Shown here: piece after piece, positions 1 to 9,182 of the stretch
How the letters are laid out: every line of letters starts with the position of its first letter
Position numbering within the stretch: position 1 is the first letter of the stretch
Assembly: GCA_023384095.1 (NCBI GenBank)
Contig: JAHDXT010000023.1
Location: forward strand, 1-53,986
Length of the DNA: 53,986 nucleotides
Reading direction: 5' to 3'
Source of the DNA: Hyphomicrobiaceae bacterium
Lineage (GTDB): Bacteria > Pseudomonadota > Alphaproteobacteria > Rhizobiales > Hyphomicrobiaceae
Notes under the pieces: model-generated
Databases searched by the model: none
What the model saw: the letters and a program-made list of their open reading frames with translations, nothing else
Told to the model about the DNA's origin: nothing
Translations under genes and position numbers: made by a program

Positions 1-426
1 CTAGGTGACCGGCTCCAGCGAGCACTGGAGCGCCACCGTAATCGCATCACCGATGCCGGCCAGAACGGCCCGATTATCGACGGCATATCTGAGCGCCTTG
101 AACCGAAGGCAATGCGACGCTGAGGCGCGTCGCATCCTCGCGGACATCTTCAGCCGTATGAGCGCGCCAAGGCAGACAGTGCGGTGCTGGAAAATGCCGA
201 CGAGGCAGCTCGCGAGCGCGAGGTTGAGGCCCGTGCGGCCGACGAAGCTGAACGTGCGCGGCATATGGACAAGGCGCGCGATCATGCCGTTGCGCTTCTT
301 GAGATCGCCTCCCGCTCTGACGTGCTCAACGCGGGTGTAGCGGTTTCGAACCGACCTGCTCCGCTGATGAACGAATGCCTCGATCTGGCGTTAATTCGGC
401 AGATTATCGTCTGCATGAAGGCCATC
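1..426. other. Window edge, no supported gene
   Basis: No gene can be supported here. Frame 1 is open from the window edge to a TGA at 121-123 and could be the last 40 residues of a truncated gene. The same frame is open again after that stop and runs into the CheB-like gene, with a charged, alanine- and glutamate-rich stretch at about 160-310 that could be decayed coding sequence. Nothing in either stretch matches a family I recognise. Confidence 0.3.
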
Positions 427-1449
427 ATGGCGCGCTCCTCGATAATCGTCATCGCCGCTTCCGCGGGCGGGGTCAGTGCGTTGCGGTTCTTGGCCGCCGC
501 GCTGCCGCTCACGATGCCAGCTCCAGTTCTGGTCGTCCTTCATATCGGCGCTCACCGAAGCTATCTGTCCGAGATCTTGAGCGCGGCCGGCCGCCTCCCT
601 GCAAAACACGGTGACGATGGCGAAACCATTCGTGCGGGCCGCATCTACATAGCTCCTCCCGACCATCACATGATCGTCGCCGATGGACGCCTGCTCCTTT
701 CGCGCGGGCCGAAGGTGAACTGGGCGCGGCCGGCCATCGACCCGCTGTTCCGCAGCGCGGCCGAGAGCCATGGTCCAGGCGTTGCCGGGGTGGTTCTCAC
801 GGGCAACCTCAACGACGGCACGCTTGGCCTTGTCGAGATAAAGCGGCGCGGCGGCGTCGCGGTGGTCCAGGACCCGGACGAGGCTGCCATTCCCGACATG
901 CCGAGAAGCGCTGCCACGCATGTGGCGGTGGACCACTGTGTGCAGCTTGCGGAAATACCGAAGCTGCTCCTCGAGCTGACCGGCGGGAAAACTGGAAAGG
1001 AGGTCCCCATGCCGACCACCCCTTCGGATGCGGAACGGGAAGCAGGAAAGACCAGCGCCCGGGAGTTCGTCCGTCCGGCCGCGCTCAATTGTCCGGACTG
1101 CGGCGGAGCGCTGCAAAGGTCGGATATCGGTTCGATGATCAAGTTCGGATGCCACATCGGGCACTCCTATACCGCCGAAGTCATGGCCGCGGCCCAGTTC
1201 GACGACATGGAAAAGAGCATGCACGCGGCCGTCAGGGTGCTCAATGAACGGGCCGAATTCTGCCGTCAAATGGCTGAACACACGCAATTCACGGAAGCGC
1301 ACCTTTCCGCCGACTGGCGCGCCGCCCGCGAGCAGGCGCTGGATCGGGCTTACAAGCTCCGTGATCTCATCGAGCAGGACTGGATGATGCCGGAAGCGCC
1401 TGCCAGACCAACGCCTCCCGAAAAGAGCAGTGGGCCAGCCGAGCAGTAG
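427..1449 (+). CDS. Stand-alone CheB-like methylesterase with C-terminal Cys/His region
   Basis: A 340-residue protein with a CheB-type methylesterase domain at about residues 3-190 and no N-terminal receiver domain. The catalytic serine lies in ASAGG, the histidine in LHIG and the aspartate in TGNLNDG, where most CheB proteins have TGMGxDG. CheB normally demethylates chemoreceptor glutamates. After a linker, residues about 215-245 hold CPDCGG followed by CHIGH, which looks like a small metal-binding ribbon, then a helical tail. The start at 427 was chosen because AAGG lies about 5 bases upstream and the domain begins directly; the frame is open further upstream. It converges with the response regulator and hybrid kinase to its right, so it probably belongs to the same signalling unit. 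No chemoreceptor or flagellar gene is nearby, so a chemotaxis role is not shown. Confidence 0.85.
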   Translation: MARSSIIVIAASAGGVSALRFLAAALPLTMPAPVLVVLHIGAHRSYLSEILSAAGRLPAKHGDDGETIRAGRIYIAPPDHHMIVADGRLLLSRGPKVNWARPAIDPLFRSAAESHGPGVAGVVLTGNLNDGTLGLVEIKRRGGVAVVQDPDEAAIPDMPRSAATHVAVDHCVQLAEIPKLLLELTGGKTGKEVPMPTTPSDAEREAGKTSAREFVRPAALNCPDCGGALQRSDIGSMIKFGCHIGHSYTAEVMAAAQFDDMEKSMHAAVRVLNERAEFCRQMAEHTQFTEAHLSADWRAAREQALDRAYKLRDLIEQDWMMPEAPARPTPPEKSSGPAEQ

Positions 1450-1505
1450 ATCGACGGCTATTCGGCAGACCGCCTCAAACGCGGCCAGGACAGGTTCCGC
1501 TCAAG

Positions 1506-1889
1506 TCAGGTTACGCTGGAGCGGTGGTCAGTCAAGACCTGTTCGATGACCTCACCCAGTTCCTTCCGCTCGAAGGGTTTTCTGACCAGGGATTCGTCCC
1601 GGTAGCCGTCAACCAGACCGTCCGAGCCGTAGCCCGTCGCGAAGATGAACGGGATACCTCGCTCCCGCAGCAGGTCGGCCACGGGGAAGGACTTGCTGCC
1701 GGCCACATTGACGTCGAGCACCGCGAAATCGATCTCTCCGCCTCGTGCGATCTCCAGCGCCTTGTCGATGCGTGTCGCGATTCCGGCAACCTGATGCCCG
1801 AGTTCGGCAAGCAGGTCCTCCAGATACATCGCTATGATCGTTTCATCTTCAACGATGAGAACGTGTTCAGCTTTCCCGTCGATCGCCAC
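1506..1889 (-). CDS. Single-domain response regulator
   Basis: A 127-residue protein consisting of one receiver (REC) domain with no output domain. The acidic pocket is in LIVEDE, the phospho-acceptor aspartate in FAVLDVNV, the conserved Thr/Ser position in FATGYG and the lysine in VRKPF. The GTG at 1889 was chosen because it starts just ahead of the beta-1 strand and overlaps the end of the kinase gene by 23 bases, with AGGAGG about 15 bases upstream. Translational coupling to the HWE kinase is likely, and the kinase is the obvious phospho-donor. Small receivers of this kind are common partners of HWE kinases in Hyphomicrobiales; the downstream target cannot be read from the window. Confidence 0.85.
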   Translation of the reverse strand: MAIDGKAEHVLIVEDETIIAMYLEDLLAELGHQVAGIATRIDKALEIARGGEIDFAVLDVNVAGSKSFPVADLLRERGIPFIFATGYGSDGLVDGYRDESLVRKPFERKELGEVIEQVLTDHRSSVT

Positions 1890-4800
1890 GCAACCCCGCC
1901 GCTTCCTCCTCAGCCGGCAAAGGAGCATCGATCGTGCAGACGACTCCGGCAGGCTCATATCCAACGCTGACTTTCCCGCCAAGTTCCGTGGCCAGAGCCC
2001 GTTCGATCAGGCGCGAGCCGAAGCCCTTTCGCTTCGGCGGCGCCACGGGAGGTCCCCCGCTCTCCTCCCAGCGCATTTGCAGCCGTCGTTTGCCGCCTTT
2101 GTCTTCGACTTGCCAGCCGATGTCCACCTGGCCGTTCGCGGTCGAAAGAGCGCCATACTTGGAAGCGTTCGTGCACAATTCGTGCAGCGCCATCGCGAAC
2201 GACAGGGCCGGGCCTGGATTCAGTCGCACGGATGGTCCGTCGATGCGGAACCTGTTCTGTCCGCCGGCGTGGGGCTCGACCACGTCCTCGACGATCCTGG
2301 CCAGGTCCGCACCCGCCCAGTTCTCGCGCATGAGAATGTCGTGCGCCCTTGACAGCGCGATCAGCCGCGACCCGAACGCCTTGCGCGCGTCTTCCATGGA
2401 CGAGGCAGTGCCGAGTGTCTGCGCCGCGACGGCCTGCACGGTCGTCAGCATGTTCTTGACCCGGTGATTGAGCTCAGCAATCAGAACCTGTTGGCGGGCG
2501 GCAGCCGCCTTGCGCTCGGTGACGTCGTCGATGGCGAGCAGGATCAGTTCCTCGCGGCCGCCTCCGCGCACGAGCTTCCGGCCATTGAGCAGCATGCACC
2601 GCTTGCCGAGGTCACGAAAATCGTGCTCGACCTCGACGTCGCTGAAGGCATGGTCCTGCGAAAGCGTTTCGTCCAGCAGCCGGCGCAGACGGGGGATGTC
2701 CCATTGGCCGTTTCCCATATCGTAAAGCAAGCGGCCTGCGGTTTCCTGTTCGCCCACCCGGAACTCGCGGTAGAAGGCCTGATTGGCCGACTGCACCCGC
2801 AGGTCTCCGTCGAGGACGAGCAGCGGCTGCCGGGTCGTCTCGACCGTCGCCTCGGCGTAGATGCGCGCCTCGTCGACCGCGTCGGCAGCCTGCTTTCGTT
2901 CTGTGATATCGGTGAAGGTGACGACGACGCCGTCGATGCGGTTGTCCAGCGTCCGGTATGGCAGCGCGCGCCGCAAATACCACCTGCCGGCCGTGCTGCG
3001 CACTTCCGCCTCTGTCGAGACAAGCTTTTTCAGCACCTTCTCGGCATCCGGCAGCAGATCCTCGTCGGCGAATTTTCGGGCGAAATGGATGATCGGACGG
3101 CCGATATCGGTTGTCGCGAGGTCGAACAGATCGCCCGTTGCCGGAGAAAACCACTTGATGCGGAAACTGGTGTCCAGAAAGAGCGAGGCGATCTGGGTTC
3201 CCGACAGGAGATTGCTGAGGTCGTTGGTGAGGTCCTCCAGCTCCTTGTTCTTGTGCTGGAGCTGGGAATTGACGGTATTCAGCTCCTCGTTGAACGACTG
3301 CAACTCCTCCTTCGAGGTCTCCAGCTCCTCGTTGGCGGACTGAAGCTCCTCGTTCATCGAGGTCACTTCCTCGTTCGAAGCCTTCAGCTCCTCATTGGCG
3401 GTCTCCATCTGCTCGATGGTGCTGTGCAACTCGTCTCGGGCAGCCTTCAACTCTTCCTGGAGGGCCCGCTCGTCGGACGAGGGTTCCGGCGACGTCAGAT
3501 GGTCCTTCACCGCCGGCGTGGCGGCGGGCGCGGGTTCGAAGCTGACCAGCATGCAGTCGCCGAATTGCGATGAGGCGGGAAGCGGGACGATGTCGGCCAC
3601 GATGTCCGCGTTCGTCTCGCCTCGTCGGATGCGGGCATTGATCTTCACCGGCCTGTGGCTTTGCGCGGCTTCCCGTATGGCCGCGCGCATCTTGAGCCCC
3701 AGCCCGTCGCGGGCCATCGAGATCAGGTCCCTGGTCGGCTCACCCGTGGGCTGCTTCAGGTAGTCGCCGGTTTCGCCGTGAAAATAAAGGACGCGACTCT
3801 GGTCGTCGATGAGCACGGACGTCGGGGCATAACGTTCCAGCAGCGCCCGGCGCGCCATTTCCGCGGCAGCCACGGGCGGCGCCGGAGCGGTCGGCGGGGC
3901 TTCCTGCGCGCCAGTCGCCTGCGCCGGCCCCCGCAGAACCGGAAAGTTCACGATGTCGTGCCGGGTCGGCCCCAGCCGGCGGTAGATCCGCCACTTCTTC
4001 GAGACGGGCTCGAACAGCTCGGCGTTCCGGCCAACCGTCTCCGCATTGCCGAGAAACAGATAGCCGCCTTCCCGCAGGCCGAAATGGCACAGCGCCAGCA
4101 CCCGTTGCTGCGCGGCCGGCTCGAGATAGATGAGCAGGTTACGGCAGGATACCAGGTCCATCCGGGAGAAGGGCGGATCGGTCAACAGGTTCTGCCGCGC
4201 AAACATCACCGTGTCGCGAAGTTCCGGGATGACCTGGCAGGACTCCTCTTGCTCGCGAAAGAATCGACGGCGTAGCTCCGGCGGGATGTCGGCCATGCTT
4301 GCAGCCGGATAGACACCCTCCCGCGCCCTGCGCAGATTGTCCTCGCGGCTGTCGGTGGCGAAAATCCTCAGGTCGAGCTGCTTGCCGGCGGCTTCAGCCC
4401 GTGTGGTCGCCAGCATCGCCATGGAATAGGCTTCCTCGCCCGTCGCGCAGCCGGGGACCCATATCCGCAGCGAGGCGCCCGCTTCCGCGATTAGCGGGTC
4501 GATCGCCTTGTCGGCGAGCGCCTTCCAGGCGTCGGCATCACGGAAGAATCCCGTGACGCTGATCATCATGTCGTCGACCAGCGCCGCGACCTCATCGGGA
4601 TTCGCGCGAAGCTCCTCGATATACCCGCCCAAGGTTCCGATGCTCCTGAGGCCGAGCCGGCGGTGAACGCGACGTCCGATGGTGCTGCGCTTGTAGCTGC
4701 GAAAATCGCTCCCCGAGCGCGCGTGAACGATGTCTAGAACATTGTCGAGCGTCGCCGCTCCCTGATGCGAGCCGCCCTCCACCTTGTCCGGCACGGCGAC

Positions 4801-5457
4801 GTAGCCGTGGTGAAGAAAGGCGAGAATCCGCTCAGGCATCTGTTCCGGAGCGAGAACATGGTCGGCGAGACCAGCCGAGATCGCGCTGCGCGGCATGCCG
4901 TCGAACTTCGCCGTGTCAGGCGCCTGGACCAGGATCAAGCCGCCCTGCGCCCGGACCTCCTTCAAACCCTCGGTGCCGTTGGTCCCGGTTCCGGAGAGAA
5001 CGATCGCGATCGCCCGCGCGCCAAGCTGGCTGGCCAGCGACTTGAAGAACTCATCGACCGGATAGCGTTGGCCCCTGGGCTGCTTCGGCTCCGACAGATG
5101 CAACGCATTGTCGCGGACTCGCAGATAATTGTTCGGGGCGATGACGTAGACGTGGTTCGCTTCGATCCGCATGCCGTCCTCCACCTGGGCGACGGGCATG
5201 CTCGTAAAGCCGGCCAGGAGCTCCGCCATCTTGCTCTCGTGCGTCGGATCAAGATGCAGCACGACGACAATCGCGCCGCCGCTGTCGCCCGGCATGGAAT
5301 GGAAGAAGCCTTTCAGCGCCTCGATCCCGCCCGCCGATGCGCCGATCCCGATAACCGGGACTGCGTCCGACCTATCCGCCATGGCCCGATCGGAAGTTGC
5401 GGGGGGGGGGGGGGGTGCCTCGGCATTGGAAGACCGGTTCAGTCGATCAGGGGCCAT
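1867..5457 (-). CDS. CheB-CheR-PAS-HWE hybrid histidine kinase
   Basis: A protein of about 1196 residues combining several signalling modules. In order: CheB methylesterase (about 33-221, with IGASAGG and LSGTGTNGTEG), CheR methyltransferase (about 238-494, with the SAM motif around VPGCATGEEAYS), a PAS-like segment, a long heptad coiled coil rich in NEEL repeats (about 670-740), two PAS domains, and a C-terminal HWE-type kinase with the phosphorylatable histidine in ELNHRVKN and the N-box in HELCTNASKYGA. This layout is known in rhizobial sensor kinases. The start is uncertain: TTG at 5529, ATG at 5457 and ATG at 5382 are all in frame. A 15-base run of C on the coding strand (residues 15-19, five prolines) lies between the second and third starts. 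The response regulator follows with overlap. Confidence 0.9.
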   Translation of the reverse strand: MAPDRLNRSSNAEAPPPPPATSDRAMADRSDAVPVIGIGASAGGIEALKGFFHSMPGDSGGAIVVVLHLDPTHESKMAELLAGFTSMPVAQVEDGMRIEANHVYVIAPNNYLRVRDNALHLSEPKQPRGQRYPVDEFFKSLASQLGARAIAIVLSGTGTNGTEGLKEVRAQGGLILVQAPDTAKFDGMPRSAISAGLADHVLAPEQMPERILAFLHHGYVAVPDKVEGGSHQGAATLDNVLDIVHARSGSDFRSYKRSTIGRRVHRRLGLRSIGTLGGYIEELRANPDEVAALVDDMMISVTGFFRDADAWKALADKAIDPLIAEAGASLRIWVPGCATGEEAYSMAMLATTRAEAAGKQLDLRIFATDSREDNLRRAREGVYPAASMADIPPELRRRFFREQEESCQVIPELRDTVMFARQNLLTDPPFSRMDLVSCRNLLIYLEPAAQQRVLALCHFGLREGGYLFLGNAETVGRNAELFEPVSKKWRIYRRLGPTRHDIVNFPVLRGPAQATGAQEAPPTAPAPPVAAAEMARRALLERYAPTSVLIDDQSRVLYFHGETGDYLKQPTGEPTRDLISMARDGLGLKMRAAIREAAQSHRPVKINARIRRGETNADIVADIVPLPASSQFGDCMLVSFEPAPAATPAVKDHLTSPEPSSDERALQEELKAARDELHSTIEQMETANEELKASNEEVTSMNEELQSANEELETSKEELQSFNEELNTVNSQLQHKNKELEDLTNDLSNLLSGTQIASLFLDTSFRIKWFSPATGDLFDLATTDIGRPIIHFARKFADEDLLPDAEKVLKKLVSTEAEVRSTAGRWYLRRALPYRTLDNRIDGVVVTFTDITERKQAADAVDEARIYAEATVETTRQPLLVLDGDLRVQSANQAFYREFRVGEQETAGRLLYDMGNGQWDIPRLRRLLDETLSQDHAFSDVEVEHDFRDLGKRCMLLNGRKLVRGGGREELILLAIDDVTERKAAAARQQVLIAELNHRVKNMLTTVQAVAAQTLGTASSMEDARKAFGSRLIALSRAHDILMRENWAGADLARIVEDVVEPHAGGQNRFRIDGPSVRLNPGPALSFAMALHELCTNASKYGALSTANGQVDIGWQVEDKGGKRRLQMRWEESGGPPVAPPKRKGFGSRLIERALATELGGKVSVGYEPAGVVCTIDAPLPAEEEAAGLRGDRRES
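5401..5415. repeat. 15-base homopolymer G tract inside the kinase gene
   Basis: Fifteen consecutive G on the + strand, read as C in the kinase gene and encoding five prolines. It is far longer than any other mononucleotide run in the window. It sits upstream of the CheB domain and between two possible start codons, so a length change would move the frame for the upstream starts only. Confidence 0.95.
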
Positions 5458-5529
5458 GATAGACTCGGCTAGAATGACGCGGCGGACACGCCCGGCACGT
5501 TTCTTTGATTTTCGGGCAGATGTCCCCAA

Positions 5530-6262
5530 TTTTGGACGTGAATGTTTGGACGATCAACAGCTTTGCAAGCGAACGGCGAGCAAACTGGCGGGATCAAAGC
5601 GAAATTCAGGAAACCTCCGATCAACACGGGGTTCTGGTCAAGTCCGACTGGACGGGGTTCGATTGATATCGGTTCACGTGCTTCGACGAAGGCATGGCGG
5701 GCAAATCGATGAGTGTCAGAGCCGCGGCCGAAGCAGTGGCCGCGCCTCTGAGCGGCGCCGCCCGTCGAGAGGACGGCCGCCATGGCTATACGGAGTTCGC
5801 TTTCTCGGTGGGCTTCAAGGGAGACCCGCAGCGCGTCCTCCGAGTAATCGTGAGACTTCAGGTGGGTCGGCGCGCCAGCAGGGTCTGCCGGTCGCTGTTA
5901 CTCGTCTGCAGGCAGCCTTCTATGACTTTGCCGCCTCCCGCGCCGCGCCTGGCCTCTCCCTCGACGGTACGGGTTTTGATCCTGTCCGGTTGTATCGGAC
6001 GCCTCATCGGGCGATCCGAAGTGCGCTCCAAGGGTCGGGTTGCGTCAGGTCATGGCTGCGTCGAGGGGGCAATCAGGGGGGCCACAAGTGAGCATGCATC
6101 CATCGCGACGCTATACACTTCGCCTACAGAGAGTTGCGTCATGCCGGAGCTATGGCACGGCGATTTGCCGCGCGCTGCTTACCTCATGCTTACCTCGAAG
6201 CGGCATGAGCTTGCATGGGTAGTGTAAGCCGCTCGTAACCGTCTGATTTTCAAGGTTAAAAT
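5530..6262. other. Coding-poor interval
   Basis: About 730 bases between the kinase and the tRNA gene. Several frames are open for 60-180 codons, but none shows a recognisable domain, a good ribosome binding site or a protein-like composition. I see no repeat, RNA structure or mobile-element end in it. Confidence 0.5.
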
Positions 6263-6338
6263 TGGTGGAGCCGAGGGGAATCGAACCCCTGACCTCTGCA
6301 GTGCGATTGCAGCGCTCTCCCATCTGAGCTACGGCCCC
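6263..6338 (-). tRNA. tRNA-Ala (anticodon CGC)
   Basis: A 76-base cloverleaf read on the minus strand, starting GGGGCCGTAGCTCAG and ending in an encoded CCA. The acceptor stem GGGGCCG pairs with CGGCTCC, with one G-T wobble. The anticodon stem is CTGCA/TGCAG around a seven-base loop with CGC at positions 34-36, reading GCG alanine codons. The T arm holds GGTTCGATTCC. GCG is abundant in this GC-rich genome, which fits a dedicated CGC tRNA. Confidence 0.95.
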
Positions 6339-6369
6339 GGACGCGCGGGAAATGGCGCGGGGAGGTGGC

Positions 6370-6398
6370 ATTTAGGGGGCGCCCCGGGTGCTTGTCAA
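6370..6398 (-). promoter_or_regulatory. Sigma-70-type promoter of the tRNA-Ala gene
   Basis: On the minus strand, TTGACA (6393-6398) is followed after exactly 17 bases by CTAAAT (6370-6375). The expected start of transcription is near 6363, about 25 bases ahead of the tRNA. The -35 box is a perfect consensus and the -10 box is one of the few AT-rich hexamers in the region. Confidence 0.75.
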
Positions 6399-6540
6399 GC
6401 AAGGCGGGCAGGCGGACCAGGGCGCCGCAGCGGCGGGCTGCCGCGCCCGCGGCGGTGTCCGTCGCCGCGGCCGCGCTTGCCCCGCGCGCATGGGTTCGTT
6501 TACACCTGTGCGGCACCGAACCCTTGGAGAAGCGCGCGCG

Positions 6541-6840
6541 ATGATACCCCTGCTGCTCTTCGTCGACTACCTGCTCAACCTCTACACGTGGGTGGTCATT
6601 GCCAGCGTCGTCTTCTCCTGGCTGATCGCGTTCAACGTCATCAATCCCTACAACCAGTTCGTCAGGACGGTCTGGCAGGGGCTCAATGCCGTGACGGAGC
6701 CGCTGCTGCGGCCGATCCGCCGCTACATGCCGGACCTCGGCGGCATCGATCTGTCGCCCATCGTACTGCTGCTCGCCATCTTCTTCCTGCGCTCGGTCGT
6801 CATTCGCGGCTGGCTCATCGACGGGCTGATGCGCGGGTGA
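6541..6840 (+). CDS. YggT family membrane protein
   Basis: A 99-residue integral membrane protein with two long hydrophobic segments (about residues 3-28 and 70-90) around an amphipathic middle containing [20 protein letters not shown], the signature region of the YggT family. The precise role is unsettled; the family is linked to osmotic tolerance, envelope organisation and cell division in different bacteria. The start ATG at 6541 directly precedes the first membrane segment. The stop codon overlaps the GTG of the DUF167 gene (GTGA), and the YggT-YggU pairing is conserved widely, so the two are cotranscribed and probably translationally coupled. Confidence 0.9.
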   Translation: MIPLLLFVDYLLNLYTWVVIASVVFSWLIAFNVINPYNQFVRTVWQGLNAVTEPLLRPIRRYMPDLGGIDLSPIVLLLAIFFLRSVVIRGWLIDGLMRG

Positions 6841-7196
6841 CGCCTCACGGGACCGGCGATGCCCCCTGGCGCCCGATTCCCACCGGGCTCGCCATCAGAG
6901 TGCGGCTGACGCCGCGGTCGCAGCGCGAGGGCATCGAAGGCCTCGAGGAGACGGCGGAAGGGATGGCGCTGAAGGCGCGCGTGCGGGCGGTTCCCGAAGA
7001 CGGTGCGGCCAATGCGGCGCTGGAGCGCCTCATAGCCGACTGGCTGGGCTTGCCGAAGACCGCCGTGACGGTTGCGGCGGGCGGAAGGTCGCGGCTCAAG
7101 ACCGTGGCGATTGCCGGCAACCCGGAGGCGCTGCGGCTGGTGCTGGCGGGCAGGCTGGCGGGTATCGACGGCGTGAGATCGCGCCAGGGGAGCTGA
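6837..7196 (+). CDS. DUF167 (YggU) family protein
   Basis: A 119-residue soluble protein of the DUF167/YggU family. It shows the family core: a strand with [16 protein letters not shown], then [19 protein letters not shown] and a C-terminal [16 protein letters not shown]. The biochemical function of the family is not known. The GTG start overlaps the YggT stop by four bases, and folD follows ten bases after its stop, so all three form one operon. The first dozen residues before the conserved core are variable, so an internal start is possible but less likely given the overlap. Confidence 0.88.
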   Translation: MTPHGTGDAPWRPIPTGLAIRVRLTPRSQREGIEGLEETAEGMALKARVRAVPEDGAANAALERLIADWLGLPKTAVTVAAGGRSRLKTVAIAGNPEALRLVLAGRLAGIDGVRSRQGS

Positions 7197-7206
7197 GGAG
7201 AGCCAC

Positions 7207-8085
7207 ATGGCGGGTGCGAAAGTGATCGACGGCAAGGCCATCGCCGCGGAGGTGCGCCGGTCCGTTGCCGCCGACGTCGAGACGATGCGGCGCGAGGCGG
7301 GCGTGACCCCGGGCCTCGCCGTGGTGCTCGTCGGCGAGGATCCTGCCAGCCAGGTTTACGTGCGCAACAAGGCGCACCAGACCGTCGAAGCCGGCATGAG
7401 GTCCTTCGAGCACAAGCTGGCCGCCTCGACCAGCGAGGCGGACCTGCTGAAGCTGATAGCGGACCTCAACCGCTCGACGGATGTCCACGGCATCCTGGTG
7501 CAACTGCCGCTGCCCGGCCAGATCGACGCCCGCAAGGTGCTCGAGGCGATCGACCCGGCCAAGGACGTCGACGGCTTTCATCCCGTGAACGTGGGACGCC
7601 TCTCCGCGGGCGAGCGCTCGCTGGTGCCGTGCACCCCGGCCGGGTGCGTCATCCTCGCCAAATCCGTGCAGCCGGAGTTGAAAGGGCTCGAGGCGGTCGT
7701 GATCGGGCGGTCCAATATCGTCGGCAAGCCGGTGGCGCAGCTCCTGCTGCGCGAGGACTGCACCGTGACGATCGCCCATTCGCGCACCAGGGACCTGCCG
7801 GCTGTTGTGCGCCGGGGCGACCTGGTGATCGCTGCCGTGGGCCGCCCCGGAATGGTGCGCGGAGATTGGATCAAGCCAGGGGCGATCGTCATCGACGTCG
7901 GCATCAACCGCGTCGAGGGGCCGGGCGGAAAGGCGCGGCTGGTTGGTGACGTCGCCTACGAGGAGGCCGCGCGCATCGCCGGCGCCATCACGCCGGTTCC
8001 CGGCGGCGTCGGGCCGATGACCATCGCCTGTCTGCTGAAGAATACGGTATCGGCGGCGCGCGAGCAGACCTCGCGGACCGGATAG
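7207..8085 (+). CDS. folD: Methylenetetrahydrofolate dehydrogenase/cyclohydrolase
   Basis: A 292-residue FolD, the normal length. FolD oxidises 5,10-methylene-THF with NADP and hydrolyses the product to 10-formyl-THF, supplying formyl units for purine synthesis in the cytoplasm. Visible signatures include [14 protein letters not shown] with the catalytic lysine, QLPLPGQID, the dinucleotide-binding [15 protein letters not shown] and the C-terminal [26 protein letters not shown]-type ribosome binding site lies about 8 bases before the ATG. It ends the yggT-DUF167-folD operon. Confidence 0.97.
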   Translation: MAGAKVIDGKAIAAEVRRSVAADVETMRREAGVTPGLAVVLVGEDPASQVYVRNKAHQTVEAGMRSFEHKLAASTSEADLLKLIADLNRSTDVHGILVQLPLPGQIDARKVLEAIDPAKDVDGFHPVNVGRLSAGERSLVPCTPAGCVILAKSVQPELKGLEAVVIGRSNIVGKPVAQLLLREDCTVTIAHSRTRDLPAVVRRGDLVIAAVGRPGMVRGDWIKPGAIVIDVGINRVEGPGGKARLVGDVAYEEAARIAGAITPVPGGVGPMTIACLLKNTVSAAREQTSRTG

Positions 8086-8125
8086 CCGAGACCACCCCGA
8101 CCATCTCGCGGAAGCGATTGCATCT

Positions 8126-8147
8126 AAGCCACCCTGAGTTGTGGCTT
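8126..8147 (+). terminator. Hairpin after folD, possible terminator
   Basis: Inverted repeat AAGCCAC / GTGGCTT with an eight-base loop, 40 bases after the folD stop. There is no following T-run, so factor-independent termination is uncertain. Confidence 0.35.
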
Positions 8148-8332
8148 CCGGCGCGCACTCCTGTGTCGTTTGCGAAACAGCACACTGAGGAGCAGCTCCA
8201 GCGTCGTCGACTTCTAACGCGAATCACTTCCTTGTCTGAACCTGGAGTGTCGGAACGGCGGTTCGCCGCCGACCGACCTGTGGGCCGCGTAATCGGGCCG
8301 CCACCCAACTTGCGCTACCCAGAGGGGCACAG

Positions 8333-9109
8333 ATGAAGAAGACGCTGATCGGGCTTGCAGCGGGAACCGCATTGTCGGTTTCGGCTGGAACGGCACTCGC
8401 GGACGGTTACGCGTACGGGTCGGTGAAGGACCTGCCGCCGGTGGATTGCTGCCAGGCCAACTGGAACGGGCTCTACATCGGAGCCGCGGCGGGCTACGGC
8501 ATTGCATCGACCGAACTGGACCTGAAGGCCGTCGAAGACTACGAGGGGATGGAGACGTTCAACATCTTCAATCTCGACGGCATCAGCAGCAAGGGCTTCC
8601 AGGGCGTCATCAGCCTCGGCTACGACCGGCAGGTCCACCCTGGGTTCGTGATCGGCGTGTTCGGCGACTACTCTTTCGGCGATCTCGAGACGGATGCGTC
8701 GCTCCTGGAGTTCGCCCGGCTCGATGCCGAGATCACCGATAGCTGGGCCGTCGGCGCCCGGCTCGGGCTCGTCCGGTCCTGCTGCACGATGTGGTTCGTC
8801 ACCGCCGGCTATGCCCAGGCAGACCTGGATTGGAGGGTCAGCTCCGAGTGGGAATCGATCTCCGGCGGCACGTCGCTCGCCGGCTGGTTCGTCGGCGGCG
8901 GCGTCGAGCAGCAGATGCGCGACAACCTGTTCCTGAAGCTAGAGTACCGCTATACGGATTATGACAGCGAGCGTCTGTTCTCGATTGGCGACGAATATGA
9001 GCGCCTCGACCTCGACTCCCAAACCGAGGTGCATTCGGTCCGCCTCGGCGTCAACTGGAAGGTGGACCTGTTCCACGGCCGCCAGGCTCCGCCGCCGCCG
9101 CTGAAATAG
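8333..9109 (+). CDS. Outer-membrane beta-barrel protein, Omp25/31-like
   Basis: A 258-residue protein with a clear Sec signal peptide (residues 1-23, cleavage after TALA). The mature part has the alternating aromatic/glycine strands of a small porin-like barrel: WNGLYIGAAAGYGIAS near the N-terminus, LKLEYRYTDY and a last strand RLGVNWKVDLF. Two cysteine pairs (DCCQ at about 38-39 and SCCT at about 147-148) are unusual for this class. It resembles the rhizobial Omp25/Omp31/RopB barrel group, which are abundant surface proteins. It stands alone, with a strong hairpin downstream. The last residues are a short proline tail after the expected C-terminal strand, which is atypical for barrel insertion. 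Confidence 0.75.
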   Translation: MKKTLIGLAAGTALSVSAGTALADGYAYGSVKDLPPVDCCQANWNGLYIGAAAGYGIASTELDLKAVEDYEGMETFNIFNLDGISSKGFQGVISLGYDRQVHPGFVIGVFGDYSFGDLETDASLLEFARLDAEITDSWAVGARLGLVRSCCTMWFVTAGYAQADLDWRVSSEWESISGGTSLAGWFVGGGVEQQMRDNLFLKLEYRYTDYDSERLFSIGDEYERLDLDSQTEVHSVRLGVNWKVDLFHGRQAPPPPLK

Positions 9110-9135
9110 GCGCTTCAGCACGCGAGGCAAAGCAG

Positions 9136-9158
9136 AGGGCCGCCCGCAAGGCGGCCCT
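9136..9158. terminator. Bidirectional terminator-like hairpin
   Basis: Perfect inverted repeat AGGGCCGCC / GGCGGCCCT around a five-base loop, placed between two convergent genes: 26 bases after the barrel gene and 24 bases after the DUF1330 gene stop on the other strand. The T-run is very short. Confidence 0.6.
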
Positions 9159-9182
9159 TATCCGTTGCTGCAATGCCGAGCC

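Noticed and set aside
5694-6227. Open frame of 177 codons in the gene-poor interval
   Set aside because: No domain, ribosome binding site or protein-like composition.
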